A stretch of DNA of 23,388 nucleotides from Onstottus_B sp049273855 (GCA_049273855.1 JBASRN010000030.1:1-23388); one strand, 5' to 3'. Positions 8,477 through 15,350 are shown, numbered from the stretch's first letter. Notes: generated by a model from the letters alone, not told the origin. Program-made: numbers and translations.

Positions 8477-8621
8477 CCCGGGCGTGTTTGGTCATGTGCA
8501 GCTGTCGATAGGTAGCCGCTCCGCGGCCCGGGGCGTGTTGGTCAGGTGAAGCTATCGAGAGGTGGCCGCTCCGCGGCCCGGGCGTGTTTGGTCATGTCTA
8601 ACAGGTGGCAGCTCCGCGACC
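8451..8621. repeat. Tandem repeat, about 3.4 units of 50-51 nt
   Basis: Units start at 8451, 8502 and 8552, with a decayed partial copy at about 8603-8621. Each begins CTATCGATAGGTAGCCGCTC (with 1-3 changes), then CGCGGCCCGGGCGTGTTTGG and TCATGTG. Every full unit contains CCGC-TCC-GCGG, able to form a small hairpin, and a GCCC(C/G)GGGC palindrome. The gene-free stretch 8359-8721 consists mainly of these repeats; before and after them I see nothing further. Units are contiguous with no unique spacers. The repeats belong to no gene I can recognise and look like a lineage-specific extragenic repeat. Confidence 0.85.
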
Positions 8622-8721
8622 TCTGCAACCACCCCCCAACCCATGGCGCTTTGGTGTTTTTGTTGGTTAGAATGCTACTCCTCTAAAGCAGTCCAAGAAC
8701 AAAGCTGGAGGCGCGCCCGCG

Positions 8722-9174
8722 ATGTCCGTCACTCTCAGATCTGCTCGTCCCGAGGATGAAGACTTCTTGTTCGAGCTGTTCCTCGAGACCGTGGGAGGCG
8801 AACTGGCGGCGCTTGGCGACGCGATTCTGAGGATGCAGTTCAAAGCTCAAATGCTGACATACAGCGCGGAGTTTCCCGGGGCCGACCACCAGATCATCAT
8901 GCTTGGCGATCGCGCGATCGGCCGCGTGCTTGTGGAAAGGACCGCGTCAGAAAACCGCGGTGTCGATATAGCCTTGCTACCGGGGCATCGCAGCGCCGGC
9001 ATTGGGAAAATGCTTATCCAGGAGCTTCTCGACGAAGCTGCCCGGGCCGGCAAACCGTTTCGCATCTCGGTCGTGAAGACCAATCCCGCGCTTCATCTCT
9101 ATGAGCGATTGGGATTCAAAACAACCGGCGACACTGGAACTCAATTCCTGATGGAGTGGGTGGCTGAGGTCTGA
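8722..9174 (+). CDS. GNAT-family N-acetyltransferase (copy 1)
   Basis: 150 residues; GGAGG at 8707-8711 lies 10 nt before the ATG. The GNAT fold is visible: N-terminal LRSARPEDEDFLFELF, the strand GRVLVER, then motif A VDIALLPGHRSAGIGKMLIQ with the acetyl-CoA pyrophosphate loop R-S-A-G-I-G, and the C-terminal NPALHLYERLGF. It transfers an acetyl group from acetyl-CoA to an amine; the substrate is unknown. It is paralogous to the GNAT at 9586-10071, sharing the middle A-D-H-Q-x-I-M segment and the C-terminal pattern Y/F-E-R-L-G-F with D-x-G-T-x-F-L-x-E-W. A DUF6916-type gene follows after 62 nt, and the three genes to 10071 probably form an operon. GNATs of this type often neighbour tail-collar (Mdp) genes, as here. 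Confidence 0.88.
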   Translation: MSVTLRSARPEDEDFLFELFLETVGGELAALGDAILRMQFKAQMLTYSAEFPGADHQIIMLGDRAIGRVLVERTASENRGVDIALLPGHRSAGIGKMLIQELLDEAARAGKPFRISVVKTNPALHLYERLGFKTTGDTGTQFLMEWVAEV

Positions 9175-9236
9175 TGGTTGACCGGCGACCGCCTGAGTGA
9201 GCCAGAGTCGATAACGCGAAGGGTGGATCAATAACC

Positions 9237-9533
9237 ATGCCTGAGAAGTTGACTTGGAAAGCCTTTACTGAGAGTTTGAATACCCGGTTTCGGATCATCT
9301 CCGACGCCGCTGCTGTCGAAATGGAGCTGATCGAAGTTAGGCCGGGCCGATCAACTCCGAGGCAGGAGCAGTTCGCGCTCCTCTTTCAAGCCCCGCAAGA
9401 CGTTCCGCTCCAACAGGGAATGTTCCGCCTCGAGCACGATAAGATCGGAACATTCGATCTCTTTCTTGTACCGGTTCGCAAGGACAAGCAGGCGTTCTAC
9501 TATGAGGCCGTTTTCAATCGCTTGCTTGAATAG
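9237..9533 (+). CDS. DUF6916-type small protein (cytoplasmic copy)
   Basis: 98 residues without a signal peptide; AAGGGTGGAT at about 9219-9228 can serve as ribosome binding site. The sequence fits DUF6916: FTESLNTRFRI near the N-terminus, ELIEVRPG, FALLFQAPQD, QGMFRLEHDKIGTFDLFLVP and the C-terminal YYEAVFNRL. The domain is about 90 residues long and of unknown function; it recurs beside phage-tail-collar/Mdp proteins and GNATs, which is the context here. A second copy, with a Tat signal, is encoded at 10157-10627 on the other strand and shares EHD(K/Q)IG(T/A)F(D/E)LF and YEAVFNRL. The family name is from memory of the pattern. A structural or receptor-binding small-domain role would be speculation. 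Confidence 0.75.
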   Translation: MPEKLTWKAFTESLNTRFRIISDAAAVEMELIEVRPGRSTPRQEQFALLFQAPQDVPLQQGMFRLEHDKIGTFDLFLVPVRKDKQAFYYEAVFNRLLE

Positions 9534-9585
9534 AGTCAGGCCGCAGGCTCCTCGCGCATTGAAAAAAGGAAATCACCAAGAGCAT

Positions 9586-10071
9586 ATGCAGAAGACCCCG
9601 AAGCTGGTGACATTTCGCCCGGTGGGCCCGGATGATGAAGCCTTTTTGCTCGAGGTCTATGCCGGCACCCGTCTGGATGAGCTGGCGGTCACACCCTGGG
9701 ACGAGTCCCAACGCGAAGCGTTTCTCAGGCTTCAATTCGCGGCTCAGCAACAACACTACCAGAATCATTTTCCTGAAGCTGATCACCAGCTAATCATGGT
9801 TGACGAACGCCCGGTCGGGCGGATCTACGTAGCCAAAAGAAGTGACGAGGTTCGGATTCTGGACATTGCTCTTCTCCCGGAGGAACGCAACCGCGGTATC
9901 GGATCTTTTCTGATCAAAGAGGTGATGGCTGAGGCATCAAAGGCGGGAAAACCGGTCCGGATTTACGTTGAAAGCCTCAATCCTTCGCTCAAGCTATTTG
10001 AGCGACTGGGGTTCTCCGGCGTGCAAGACATAGGAACTCATTTCTTGTTGGAGTGGCGGAGCCCCGATTGA
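9586..10071 (+). CDS. GNAT-family N-acetyltransferase (copy 2)
   Basis: 161 residues from ATG 9586. The frame is open upstream into the preceding gene, but residues before this Met overlap the DUF6916 gene and do not match the first GNAT copy, so 9586 is chosen; the AGGA at 9567-9570 is rather far (15 nt). A TTG at 9559 is an alternative. Visible: VTFRPVGPDDEAFLLEVYAG, VGRIYVAKR, motif A LDIALLPEERNRGIGSFLIK with R-N-R-G-I-G, and NPSLKLFERLGF. Compared with copy 1 the first third is longer (TPWDESQREAFLRLQFAAQQ). It acetylates an unknown amine using acetyl-CoA. It lies 52 nt downstream of the DUF6916 gene and converges with the Tat-DUF6916 gene 85 nt further on. Confidence 0.87.
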   Translation: MQKTPKLVTFRPVGPDDEAFLLEVYAGTRLDELAVTPWDESQREAFLRLQFAAQQQHYQNHFPEADHQLIMVDERPVGRIYVAKRSDEVRILDIALLPEERNRGIGSFLIKEVMAEASKAGKPVRIYVESLNPSLKLFERLGFSGVQDIGTHFLLEWRSPD

Positions 10072-10089
10072 GCCAGCAGGTCAAGTCGA

Positions 10090-10116
10090 AGCGGATGAAT
10101 CCCAAGCTGATCCGCT
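10090..10116. terminator. Possible bidirectional hairpin between convergent genes
   Basis: AGCGGAT (10090-10096) and ATCCGCT (10110-10116) form a 7-bp stem with a 13-nt loop in the 85-nt gap between the GNAT gene and the opposing Tat-DUF6916 gene. No T-run follows on either strand, so this is weak support for termination. Confidence 0.25.
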
Positions 10117-10156
10117 CCGATAAAGCTCCCCGCCAGGAGTCCCTCATGCCGGTCTG

Positions 10157-10627
10157 TCATTGCTCCAGGCGATTGAAAACCGCTTCGTAGCGCCGCTCGT
10201 TCTTGTGATCGTTTACCGGAGCTATGAAAAGCTCGAAGGCACCTATCTGATCGTGCTCGACCTGGTAGGTTTTCGACTCTAGGACCAATCCACGCGGACC
10301 GCGGAACACCACCGAGTAACAATCAAGCTTGACCGTTTCTGCCGTCTTCACGTGAGAAGGAGGCTGTCGCCGCCTAACCTTGATCAATTTCAGGTTTACA
10401 GCATTCAGAGGCGAAATCTGAATCCGGAATTTGGTGTTGATGTATTGAGAGAACGTCTCCTCAGTCAGGCGATAGTCGGCCTGGCTCTCAACAGGTACTT
10501 TGAAGAGCCCCTCCTGCTCAGCGTTTTGCTGCTGGCCAAAGACGCGCCCGACTCCCTTCAGCATAGTGACCGCTGAGATGCCCATCATTGCCCCCGTCTT
10601 AACGAAGTTTCGCCTGGAAACCGTCAT
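10157..10627 (-). CDS. Tat-exported DUF6916-type protein
   Basis: 156 residues, starting at the complement of 10625-10627 with GGGGGAAGGA just upstream on the minus strand. The N-terminus carries a twin-arginine signal: SRRNFVKTG (residues 4-12), then the hydrophobic AMMGISAVTML and a likely processing region near VFGQQQN. After a linker (about 35-52) comes a DUF6916-like domain: LTEETFSQYINTKFRI, LKLIKVRRR, YSVVFRGPRG, YQVEHDQIGAFELFIAPV and YEAVFNRL. It is thus a paralogue of the 98-residue protein at 9237-9533 but directed out of the cytoplasm, folded before export. It faces the GNAT gene tail-to-tail and is divergent from the tail-collar gene, with a 344-nt shared upstream region. Function unknown. 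Confidence 0.82.
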   Translation of the reverse strand: MTVSRRNFVKTGAMMGISAVTMLKGVGRVFGQQQNAEQEGLFKVPVESQADYRLTEETFSQYINTKFRIQISPLNAVNLKLIKVRRRQPPSHVKTAETVKLDCYSVVFRGPRGLVLESKTYQVEHDQIGAFELFIAPVNDHKNERRYEAVFNRLEQ

Positions 10628-10757
10628 AATCCTTCCCCCCTAGCTCCATTGGAATGTTTTGTGTGGCGCCAGTCTACAACGTTCCTCGGGGACCGAACAG
10701 GGTAATCTTGTGATTCTGTTGAGTCTTGCGATCCTTGTCATTTCATCGCTAAATCGC

Positions 10758-10786
10758 TTGACTCGAATTGAGGCGAGGGATAGAAT
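10758..10786 (+). promoter_or_regulatory. Near-consensus sigma-70 promoter for the tail-collar gene
   Basis: TTGACT (10758-10763), a 17-nt spacer and TAGAAT (10781-10786) match the housekeeping consensus at ten of twelve positions with ideal spacing. Transcription would start near 10793, leaving a leader of about 180 nt before ATG 10972. It lies in the gene-free stretch 10628-10971 between divergent genes; I see no clear matching promoter for the minus-strand gene and no other gene there. Confidence 0.45.
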
Positions 10787-10971
10787 CCCGGCGCCCGTGA
10801 GCGGTAATACCGAGTATTGTGATATGCACTGATTATCGAATTTAGTATTAGGCCCCTCGCGGTAATAGAACTGAGCATAAGTGGTTCGAAGCCTGTCGAT
10901 CAGGGCTTGTGAGGTCCATCGCCCGTCAGGCGCAAGCCCGACGGCCAAGCCGAAGAAAGAAGGAGAACAGA

Positions 10972-11493
10972 ATGTCTGAACCATTCTTAGGTATGATTGC
11001 GATCTATGGTTTCAATTTTGCACCTCGCGGTTGGGCCATGTGCAACGGCCAGATTCTGCCCATTGCCCAGAATACCGCGCTCTTTTCGTTACTCGGTACT
11101 ACGTACGGGGGTAACGGCCAGACGACGTTTGCTCTGCCAGACTTGCGCGGCCGTTGGGCCAACCACGTTGGCCAGGGTCCGGGACTGTCGAGCTACGATC
11201 AGGGCCAGGTCGGGGGCACTGAATCCACGACGTTACTCGTCACTCAGATGCCAGGCCATAATCACAACTCCACCACTCCGGCCACGGCGGCTGATGGCAT
11301 TTCGATAGACCCGGCGGCAGGCGCGGTTTTCGGTGCAGGCACCAGCATCTACATCGCCGCGGCCGCTACCATACAGATGTCACCCACTCCCACTAGCTTG
11401 ACAGGAGGCAACCAGCCATTCCAGATCTTGCAGCCGTATCTGACGCTGAACTTCTGCATCGCTCTCGAGGGAATATTCCCGAGCAGAAACTAA
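10972..11493 (+). CDS. Phage-tail-collar (microcystin-dependent protein-like) domain protein
   Basis: 173 residues; AGGAG at 10961-10965 lies 6 nt before the ATG, which fixes the start although the frame is open further upstream. The N-terminal tail-collar domain is textbook: EPFLGMIAIYGFNFAPRGWA, then MCNGQILPIAQNTALFSLLG, TTYGGNGQTTFALPDLRGR. Then come GGTESTTLLVTQMPGHNHN and the C-terminal PYLTLNFCIALEGIFPSRN. This is the MdpB-like family, which in many bacteria occurs outside prophages, often as two or three tandem paralogues next to GNAT and DUF6916 genes. Here it is single. No other tail, capsid or lysis gene is present. It may form or cap a surface or tail-like fibre; no function is proven by sequence. 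Confidence 0.9.
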   Translation: MSEPFLGMIAIYGFNFAPRGWAMCNGQILPIAQNTALFSLLGTTYGGNGQTTFALPDLRGRWANHVGQGPGLSSYDQGQVGGTESTTLLVTQMPGHNHNSTTPATAADGISIDPAAGAVFGAGTSIYIAAAATIQMSPTPTSLTGGNQPFQILQPYLTLNFCIALEGIFPSRN

Positions 11494-11535
11494 AGCCGTA
11501 AGGTCCAGTGATTGTAGCTCTAAGCCGATAGTATG

Positions 11536-11612
11536 CGAGTCAACCGGCAATGCGATCTGTGTAGATGCGAGAGGCAACGTGTCCTGCTTCACACGCTGTG
11601 CCGGTTGACTTG
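11536..11612. repeat. Long-spaced perfect inverted repeat with internal hairpins
   Basis: AGTCAACCGGCA (11538-11549) and TGCCGGTTGACT (11599-11610) are perfect 12-nt reverse complements, extendable by one G-T and one C-G pair to 11536/11612. The 49-nt interior contains ATCT-GTGT-AGAT and CGTGT-CCTGCTTC-ACACG, so the whole could fold as a three-way junction. It starts 43 nt after the tail-collar stop. It may be a terminator-like structure, a small RNA or a recombination/transposon relic; the sequence does not decide. It lies in the gene-free stretch 11494-11905. Confidence 0.5.
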
Positions 11613-11763
11613 CAAGGGCCACATTAGGGGACCTCGGCGGAGTCTCTGCTGAATACTGCTCTGCTGCGAGAGATCGAGCGGATACCGAACGCGTCTTACA
11701 ATCATGCGCGTCCCACAAAACTTAGTCTCGTGGTTTTTCCTTTGTTAACGATTGTCCAACAAC

Positions 11764-11854
11764 GGAGCCGCTAAAGTTTCATTATCGCTCCGCCCGGCGA
11801 CACGAAAGGCTGGGCGCCACGGGCCTGTGCATTGGAACCTCTCCTTGCACGGCC
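11764..11854 (+). promoter_or_regulatory. Candidate structured 5' leader of the Cys-rich repeat protein gene
   Basis: Three hairpins can form in series: GGAGC / GCTCC (11764-11768, 11787-11791); GCCCGGC / GCTGGGC (11792-11798, 11809-11815, one G-T pair); GGCC-T-GTGCA / TGCACGGCC (11822-11831, 11846-11854, one bulged T). They end 52 nt before ATG 11906. This could be a regulatory leader or merely GC-rich DNA. It does not match a riboswitch I can name. Confidence 0.28.
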
Positions 11855-11905
11855 ACAGTACACAAACCACACTGATGATTGAGCATAAAGCTAAAGGAGA
11901 AAGTC

Positions 11906-14900
11906 ATGAAGAAGTTCGCCCCCCGATTGAGATTTCGCAATTCGATGGTCCTTGTCCTTTTTACTATGGCTTCGATGGCGTTGATTCTGCCGGCACTTTC
12001 CGCGGCATCCAGCTACTTGAGGTCGAGCATTGCAATACCAGCCGAAGGTGCGCCGGCGCCATTTGACTCAGCCACTTGCGGAACGTGCTCTGGAGGATCA
12101 ATCACGTGCTCGGGTCAGCTCATCGCCACCGGCATCGCGACTTCCACCCGCATCGCACTCGATGCGGTCGGAAACACTTTATGCGGCCAGGGGCCGTCGT
12201 GTGGGATCACCCCAACTGGAACGTTCAGGTACTTGTCGTATGTCTTCACGAACGACACCGGAGGCGCGTCCCCTGATTGCTTCACTGTGAGTCTTACCAC
12301 CACCTGTACGGGCACAACCGGGTTGGCCAGCGCGGCATATCTCGGAAGCTTCAATCCAACCAATGTCTGCGCCAACCTCATCGCGGATATGGGCCTCTCC
12401 ACGAACAGTGCGACCACCTACCAATTCGACGTGGCCAACGGACAGAACTTCGAAATAGTGGTGTGGAACCGTGTTTCGAATACCTTTTGTACCTCTCCGT
12501 TCACTCTGACTTTGACTCCGTGTGCGGGAGTGCCGGCGACCACAACTGCGACGAATGTCGTGTTTGTGCAGCAGCCCACCGATACGGTAGCCGACCAGAC
12601 CATCACTCCGGCTGTGACGGTTCAGCTTCAAGACAACAGCAGCACCAACGTGAGCGATCCAAACATTCCGATCACAGTGGTGCTGACCAGCGGAACCGGA
12701 AGCCTGCTCGGGACAACCACGCAGTTGACCGATGCGACGGGGCTGGCCACCTTCAATAATCTTTCTATCAATGTGACCGGCACCAATAAACAACTGACCG
12801 CCTCAAGCGGCAGCCTGACGCCGGCGACGAGTAACTCCTTCAACATTACTCAGCCGGCCCCGGTCGCATGCGACACCTGTTCATCAGGAGCTATTTCTTG
12901 CTCGGGCCAACTCATCGGACACGGCACCCCGACCACCGCGCGCGCGGCCGTAGATGGAGTCGTGAGTACCTGCGCGAATGAGGCGTGCGGGGGCTCAACT
13001 GCTGGAACATTCAATTACCTCTCCCATACCTTCAGGAACAGTACTGCGTCTTCGCAGTGCTACACGGTGAGTTTTGATAATGCGTGCAACACGGCTTCAA
13101 CCAGTCTGTTCAGCGCTGCCTATTCACCCAGTTTCAACCCCGGAAACGTCTGCACGAACTTCCTTGGCGATTTGGGCAACGGAACGCAGACGACAACCTC
13201 GTACCAGTTCACCGTGCCAAGCGGACAGAACTTCGAGATCGTCGTCTGGAACCGGGTTTCGGCCACCTACTGCACTTCGCCGTTCACCCTTACGCTGACT
13301 CCCTGTGCGTCGCTGCCGCCGCCCACTAACGCAACCAAAGTCGTCTTTGTGCAACAGCCAACCGACACCGTCGTAGATCAAAGCATCACTCCGACAGTGA
13401 CGGTGCAGCTTCAGGACAACAGCAGCACCAACATTACGGACGCCAATATCCCAATCTCGATCGCCCTGACCAGCGGCTCGGGTACACTCGTCGGCACAAC
13501 GACTCAGATGACCGATTCAAACGGGCTGGCTACGTTCAGCGGTCTGAGTCTCAACGTTGTGGGGAACAACAAGCAGTTGACCGCGTCCAGCAGCGGGTTG
13601 ATTCCTGCGGTGAGCACCTCTTTCAACATCACGGCAGCAGCGGCCGTGGCCTGCAATACGTGCGCATCAGGGTCAATTTCGTGCTCGGGTCAGTTGATTG
13701 GACACGGTGTTCCGGCGACCACTCGCGCCGCCGCCGACGCAGTGCCCAGTACCTGCTCGAATGAACCCTGCGCAGGGGCGACCTCGGGGACGTTCAACTA
13801 TTTGACCTATTCCTTCACCAACAATTCCGGCGCCTCGCAGTGCTTCACCGTGACCTTTGACAATGCCTGCAACGCGTCGGCAACCAGCTTGTTCAGCGCG
13901 GCATATTCACCCTTCTTCGACCCGAATAATGTCTGCACCAACTTCATCGGCGACCTGGGAAACGGCACAAACGTTACGACGTCGTACTCGTTCACCGTCG
14001 CCAATGGACAGCCCTTCGATATCGTGGTGTGGAATCGCGCATCGAATAGCTACTGCACATCGCCGTTCACACTCAGCCTGACACCGTGCCCGTGTCCGAC
14101 AATCACAGGTTCGGTGAGCGGTGGCGGTACGATTTGCGCCGGTGACTCGTCAACAGTGACGGTCACACTCAGCGGGGGCGCACCTCCGTACACTGTTAGC
14201 TTGAACAACGGTGGAGGCACACTTGTTGGATCGAGTCCGCTGAACTTTACCGTGAGCCCGGCCGCGACGACGACTTATTCAGTGACATCGGCAACGGATT
14301 CTGCAGGTTGCCCTGCGAACGTGAGTGGGAGCGCCACGGTAACAGTTAATCAACCGCCGACGACATCCAACGCCGGCCCAGATCAAAGCGTCTGCGGCTC
14401 GTCGGCAACTCTGGCGGCGAATACACCGACCGTAGGAACAGGCACGTGGAGTGTCGTGAGCGGATCAGGTTCGTTTGCGAATTCGAACGATCCGAATACG
14501 ACCGTAAGCGGATTGAGTGTTGGAGCAAACGTGCTTCGTTGGACGATTACGAGCGGCGCCTGCCCTGCGTCTTTTGACGACGTGACCATAACCAGTGGGA
14601 GCGCTTCTACGGTAAGTGCGCTTGGCAACGCCAATGTTTGGGTTGGACTAAAGAACAGCGATGACGTAGGCGTCAAGTTTGACTTTTTGGCGGAAGTGCT
14701 CAAGAACGGAGCCGTCATCGCTTCGACCCAGATTAACGATCAGCTCGGAGGCGGCAGCGGCTTCAACAACGCTATCTTGCGCACGATAAGCCTCGTCCTA
14801 TCGTCCTCCCAGAGTTTCTGCTCTGGAGACACGCTGAGTTTCAGGCTTTCGGTACGCGTAGCTGCCAGCAGCACCCACGCAAACGGGACGGCGAGGCTTT

Positions 14901-15094
14901 GGTACAACGACGCGGCTGCCAACAGCCGGTTCAATGCGACAGTCAACGGCGCGCCGACCGATTACTTCCTTCGGGATCTCTTCCTCCTCGATACGACAAC
15001 GGGACCGGGGAAGAAGACCAGCGACGTCGTGGTCAACCGGAACATCGGTGGGAATCCGTTCAAACCGTTCGGGACGTGGAACAAGACGTTCTGA
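11906..15094 (+). CDS. Large secreted Cys-rich repeat protein with Ig-like and PKD-like domains
   Basis: 1062 residues from ATG 11906, preceded by AAGGAG at 11893-11898; a TTG at 11879 is a weaker alternative. A signal peptide covers about 1-34 (SMVLVLFTMASMALILPALSA). Three copies of a roughly 150-residue module with ten cysteines start at C58, C322 and C583: C-x2-C-x6-C, a Cys pair, C(F/Y)TV...C, SAAY...F.P.NVC and YCTSPFTLTLTPC. After copies 1 and 2 comes a bacterial Ig-like (Big_1-type) domain (VVFVQQPTDT...TSGxGxLxGTTTQ...GLATF). Residues about 729-900 are two PKD-like domains of a kind common in Bacteroidetes secreted proteins (NAGPDQSVCGSS...). A C-terminal region (about 905-1062) begins NVWVGLKNSDDVGVKFDFLA. 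No sortase motif, type IX CTD or PEP-CTERM is visible. Likely a surface or extracellular adhesin-like protein; its first module is shared with the following peptidase. Confidence 0.85.
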   Translation: MKKFAPRLRFRNSMVLVLFTMASMALILPALSAASSYLRSSIAIPAEGAPAPFDSATCGTCSGGSITCSGQLIATGIATSTRIALDAVGNTLCGQGPSCGITPTGTFRYLSYVFTNDTGGASPDCFTVSLTTTCTGTTGLASAAYLGSFNPTNVCANLIADMGLSTNSATTYQFDVANGQNFEIVVWNRVSNTFCTSPFTLTLTPCAGVPATTTATNVVFVQQPTDTVADQTITPAVTVQLQDNSSTNVSDPNIPITVVLTSGTGSLLGTTTQLTDATGLATFNNLSINVTGTNKQLTASSGSLTPATSNSFNITQPAPVACDTCSSGAISCSGQLIGHGTPTTARAAVDGVVSTCANEACGGSTAGTFNYLSHTFRNSTASSQCYTVSFDNACNTASTSLFSAAYSPSFNPGNVCTNFLGDLGNGTQTTTSYQFTVPSGQNFEIVVWNRVSATYCTSPFTLTLTPCASLPPPTNATKVVFVQQPTDTVVDQSITPTVTVQLQDNSSTNITDANIPISIALTSGSGTLVGTTTQMTDSNGLATFSGLSLNVVGNNKQLTASSSGLIPAVSTSFNITAAAAVACNTCASGSISCSGQLIGHGVPATTRAAADAVPSTCSNEPCAGATSGTFNYLTYSFTNNSGASQCFTVTFDNACNASATSLFSAAYSPFFDPNNVCTNFIGDLGNGTNVTTSYSFTVANGQPFDIVVWNRASNSYCTSPFTLSLTPCPCPTITGSVSGGGTICAGDSSTVTVTLSGGAPPYTVSLNNGGGTLVGSSPLNFTVSPAATTTYSVTSATDSAGCPANVSGSATVTVNQPPTTSNAGPDQSVCGSSATLAANTPTVGTGTWSVVSGSGSFANSNDPNTTVSGLSVGANVLRWTITSGACPASFDDVTITSGSASTVSALGNANVWVGLKNSDDVGVKFDFLAEVLKNGAVIASTQINDQLGGGSGFNNAILRTISLVLSSSQSFCSGDTLSFRLSVRVAASSTHANGTARLWYNDAAANSRFNATVNGAPTDYFLRDLFLLDTTTGPGKKTSDVVVNRNIGGNPFKPFGTWNKTF
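12077..14096 (+). repeat. In-gene direct repeats encoding the Cys module and Ig-like domain
   Basis: Copies start at 12077, 12869 and 13652, so the periods are 792 and 783 nt. Copies 1 and 2 contain module plus Ig domain; copy 3 has the module only and ends near 14096. Nucleotide identity stays high in blocks, for example TGCTCGGG(T/C)CA(G/A)(C/T)T(C/G)AT near each start and GACAACAGCAGCACCAAC in both Ig regions. This points to tandem duplication within the gene, with copies 2 and 3 being most alike. Confidence 0.8.
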
Positions 15095-15119
15095 GCGGGA
15101 CGCACCCAGTAACTTCCAA

Positions 15120-15151
15120 GCAGGGCGTAATGGCGAGACCTTACGCCCTGC
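15120..15151 (+). terminator. Strong hairpin downstream of the Cys-rich repeat protein gene
   Basis: GCAGGGCGTAA (15120-15130) and TTACGCCCTGC (15141-15151) form a perfect 11-bp stem with a 10-nt loop, 25 nt after the stop codon. There is no T-run behind it, so it is a terminator-like structure rather than a canonical intrinsic terminator. It would separate this gene from the C25 peptidase transcript. Confidence 0.45.
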
Positions 15152-15284
15152 AAGGTCATTCTTGCACGACCGGCGCAGGCCCGTTTGTCGATAACCGACC
15201 GTCGCTCGTTGTTGAGTGTTTACAGCCAGTTCGAGCCGAGCGTGCTGACCAGCGGCCGCGTTCATGAGCCGCAAAAGATTTGTT

Positions 15285-15312
15285 TTATGTAGCTGATAAT
15301 TCATGGTATAAG
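15285..15312 (+). promoter_or_regulatory. Candidate extended -10 promoter for the C25 peptidase operon
   Basis: TATAAG (15307-15312) is preceded by TG one base upstream (TGGTATAAG), an extended -10 form. TTATGT at 15285-15290, 16 nt upstream, is a poor -35. The surrounding 50 nt are AT-rich against the local background. Transcription would start about 30 nt before ATG 15351. Together with the hairpin at 15120-15151 this suggests an independent transcript for 15351-19015. Confidence 0.35.
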
Positions 15313-15350
15313 TTCTGCCACAGATCCCGCGCAGAAGGAGGAATCGCAAG

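Noticed and set aside
8451..8621. CRISPR array
   Set aside because: The 50-nt units abut directly without unique spacers, and no cas gene is present.
10640..10984. 114-codon minus-strand open frame in the divergent intergenic region
   Set aside because: It starts inside the tail-collar gene, covers its promoter and resembles nothing; no ribosome binding site was evident.
8722..11493. Prophage or tailocin remnant
   Set aside because: Only a single tail-collar protein of the stand-alone Mdp type is present; no sheath, tube, baseplate, capsid, lysis or integrase gene.
11536..11612. Integron attC site
   Set aside because: The arms do not fit the RYYYAAC / GTTRRRY boxes exactly, and there is no integrase or cassette array.
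11764..11854. c-di-GMP-I (GEMM) riboswitch
   Set aside because: GCCACGGGCCTG is reminiscent, but the conserved GCAAAGCC and the 5' half of the aptamer are missing.
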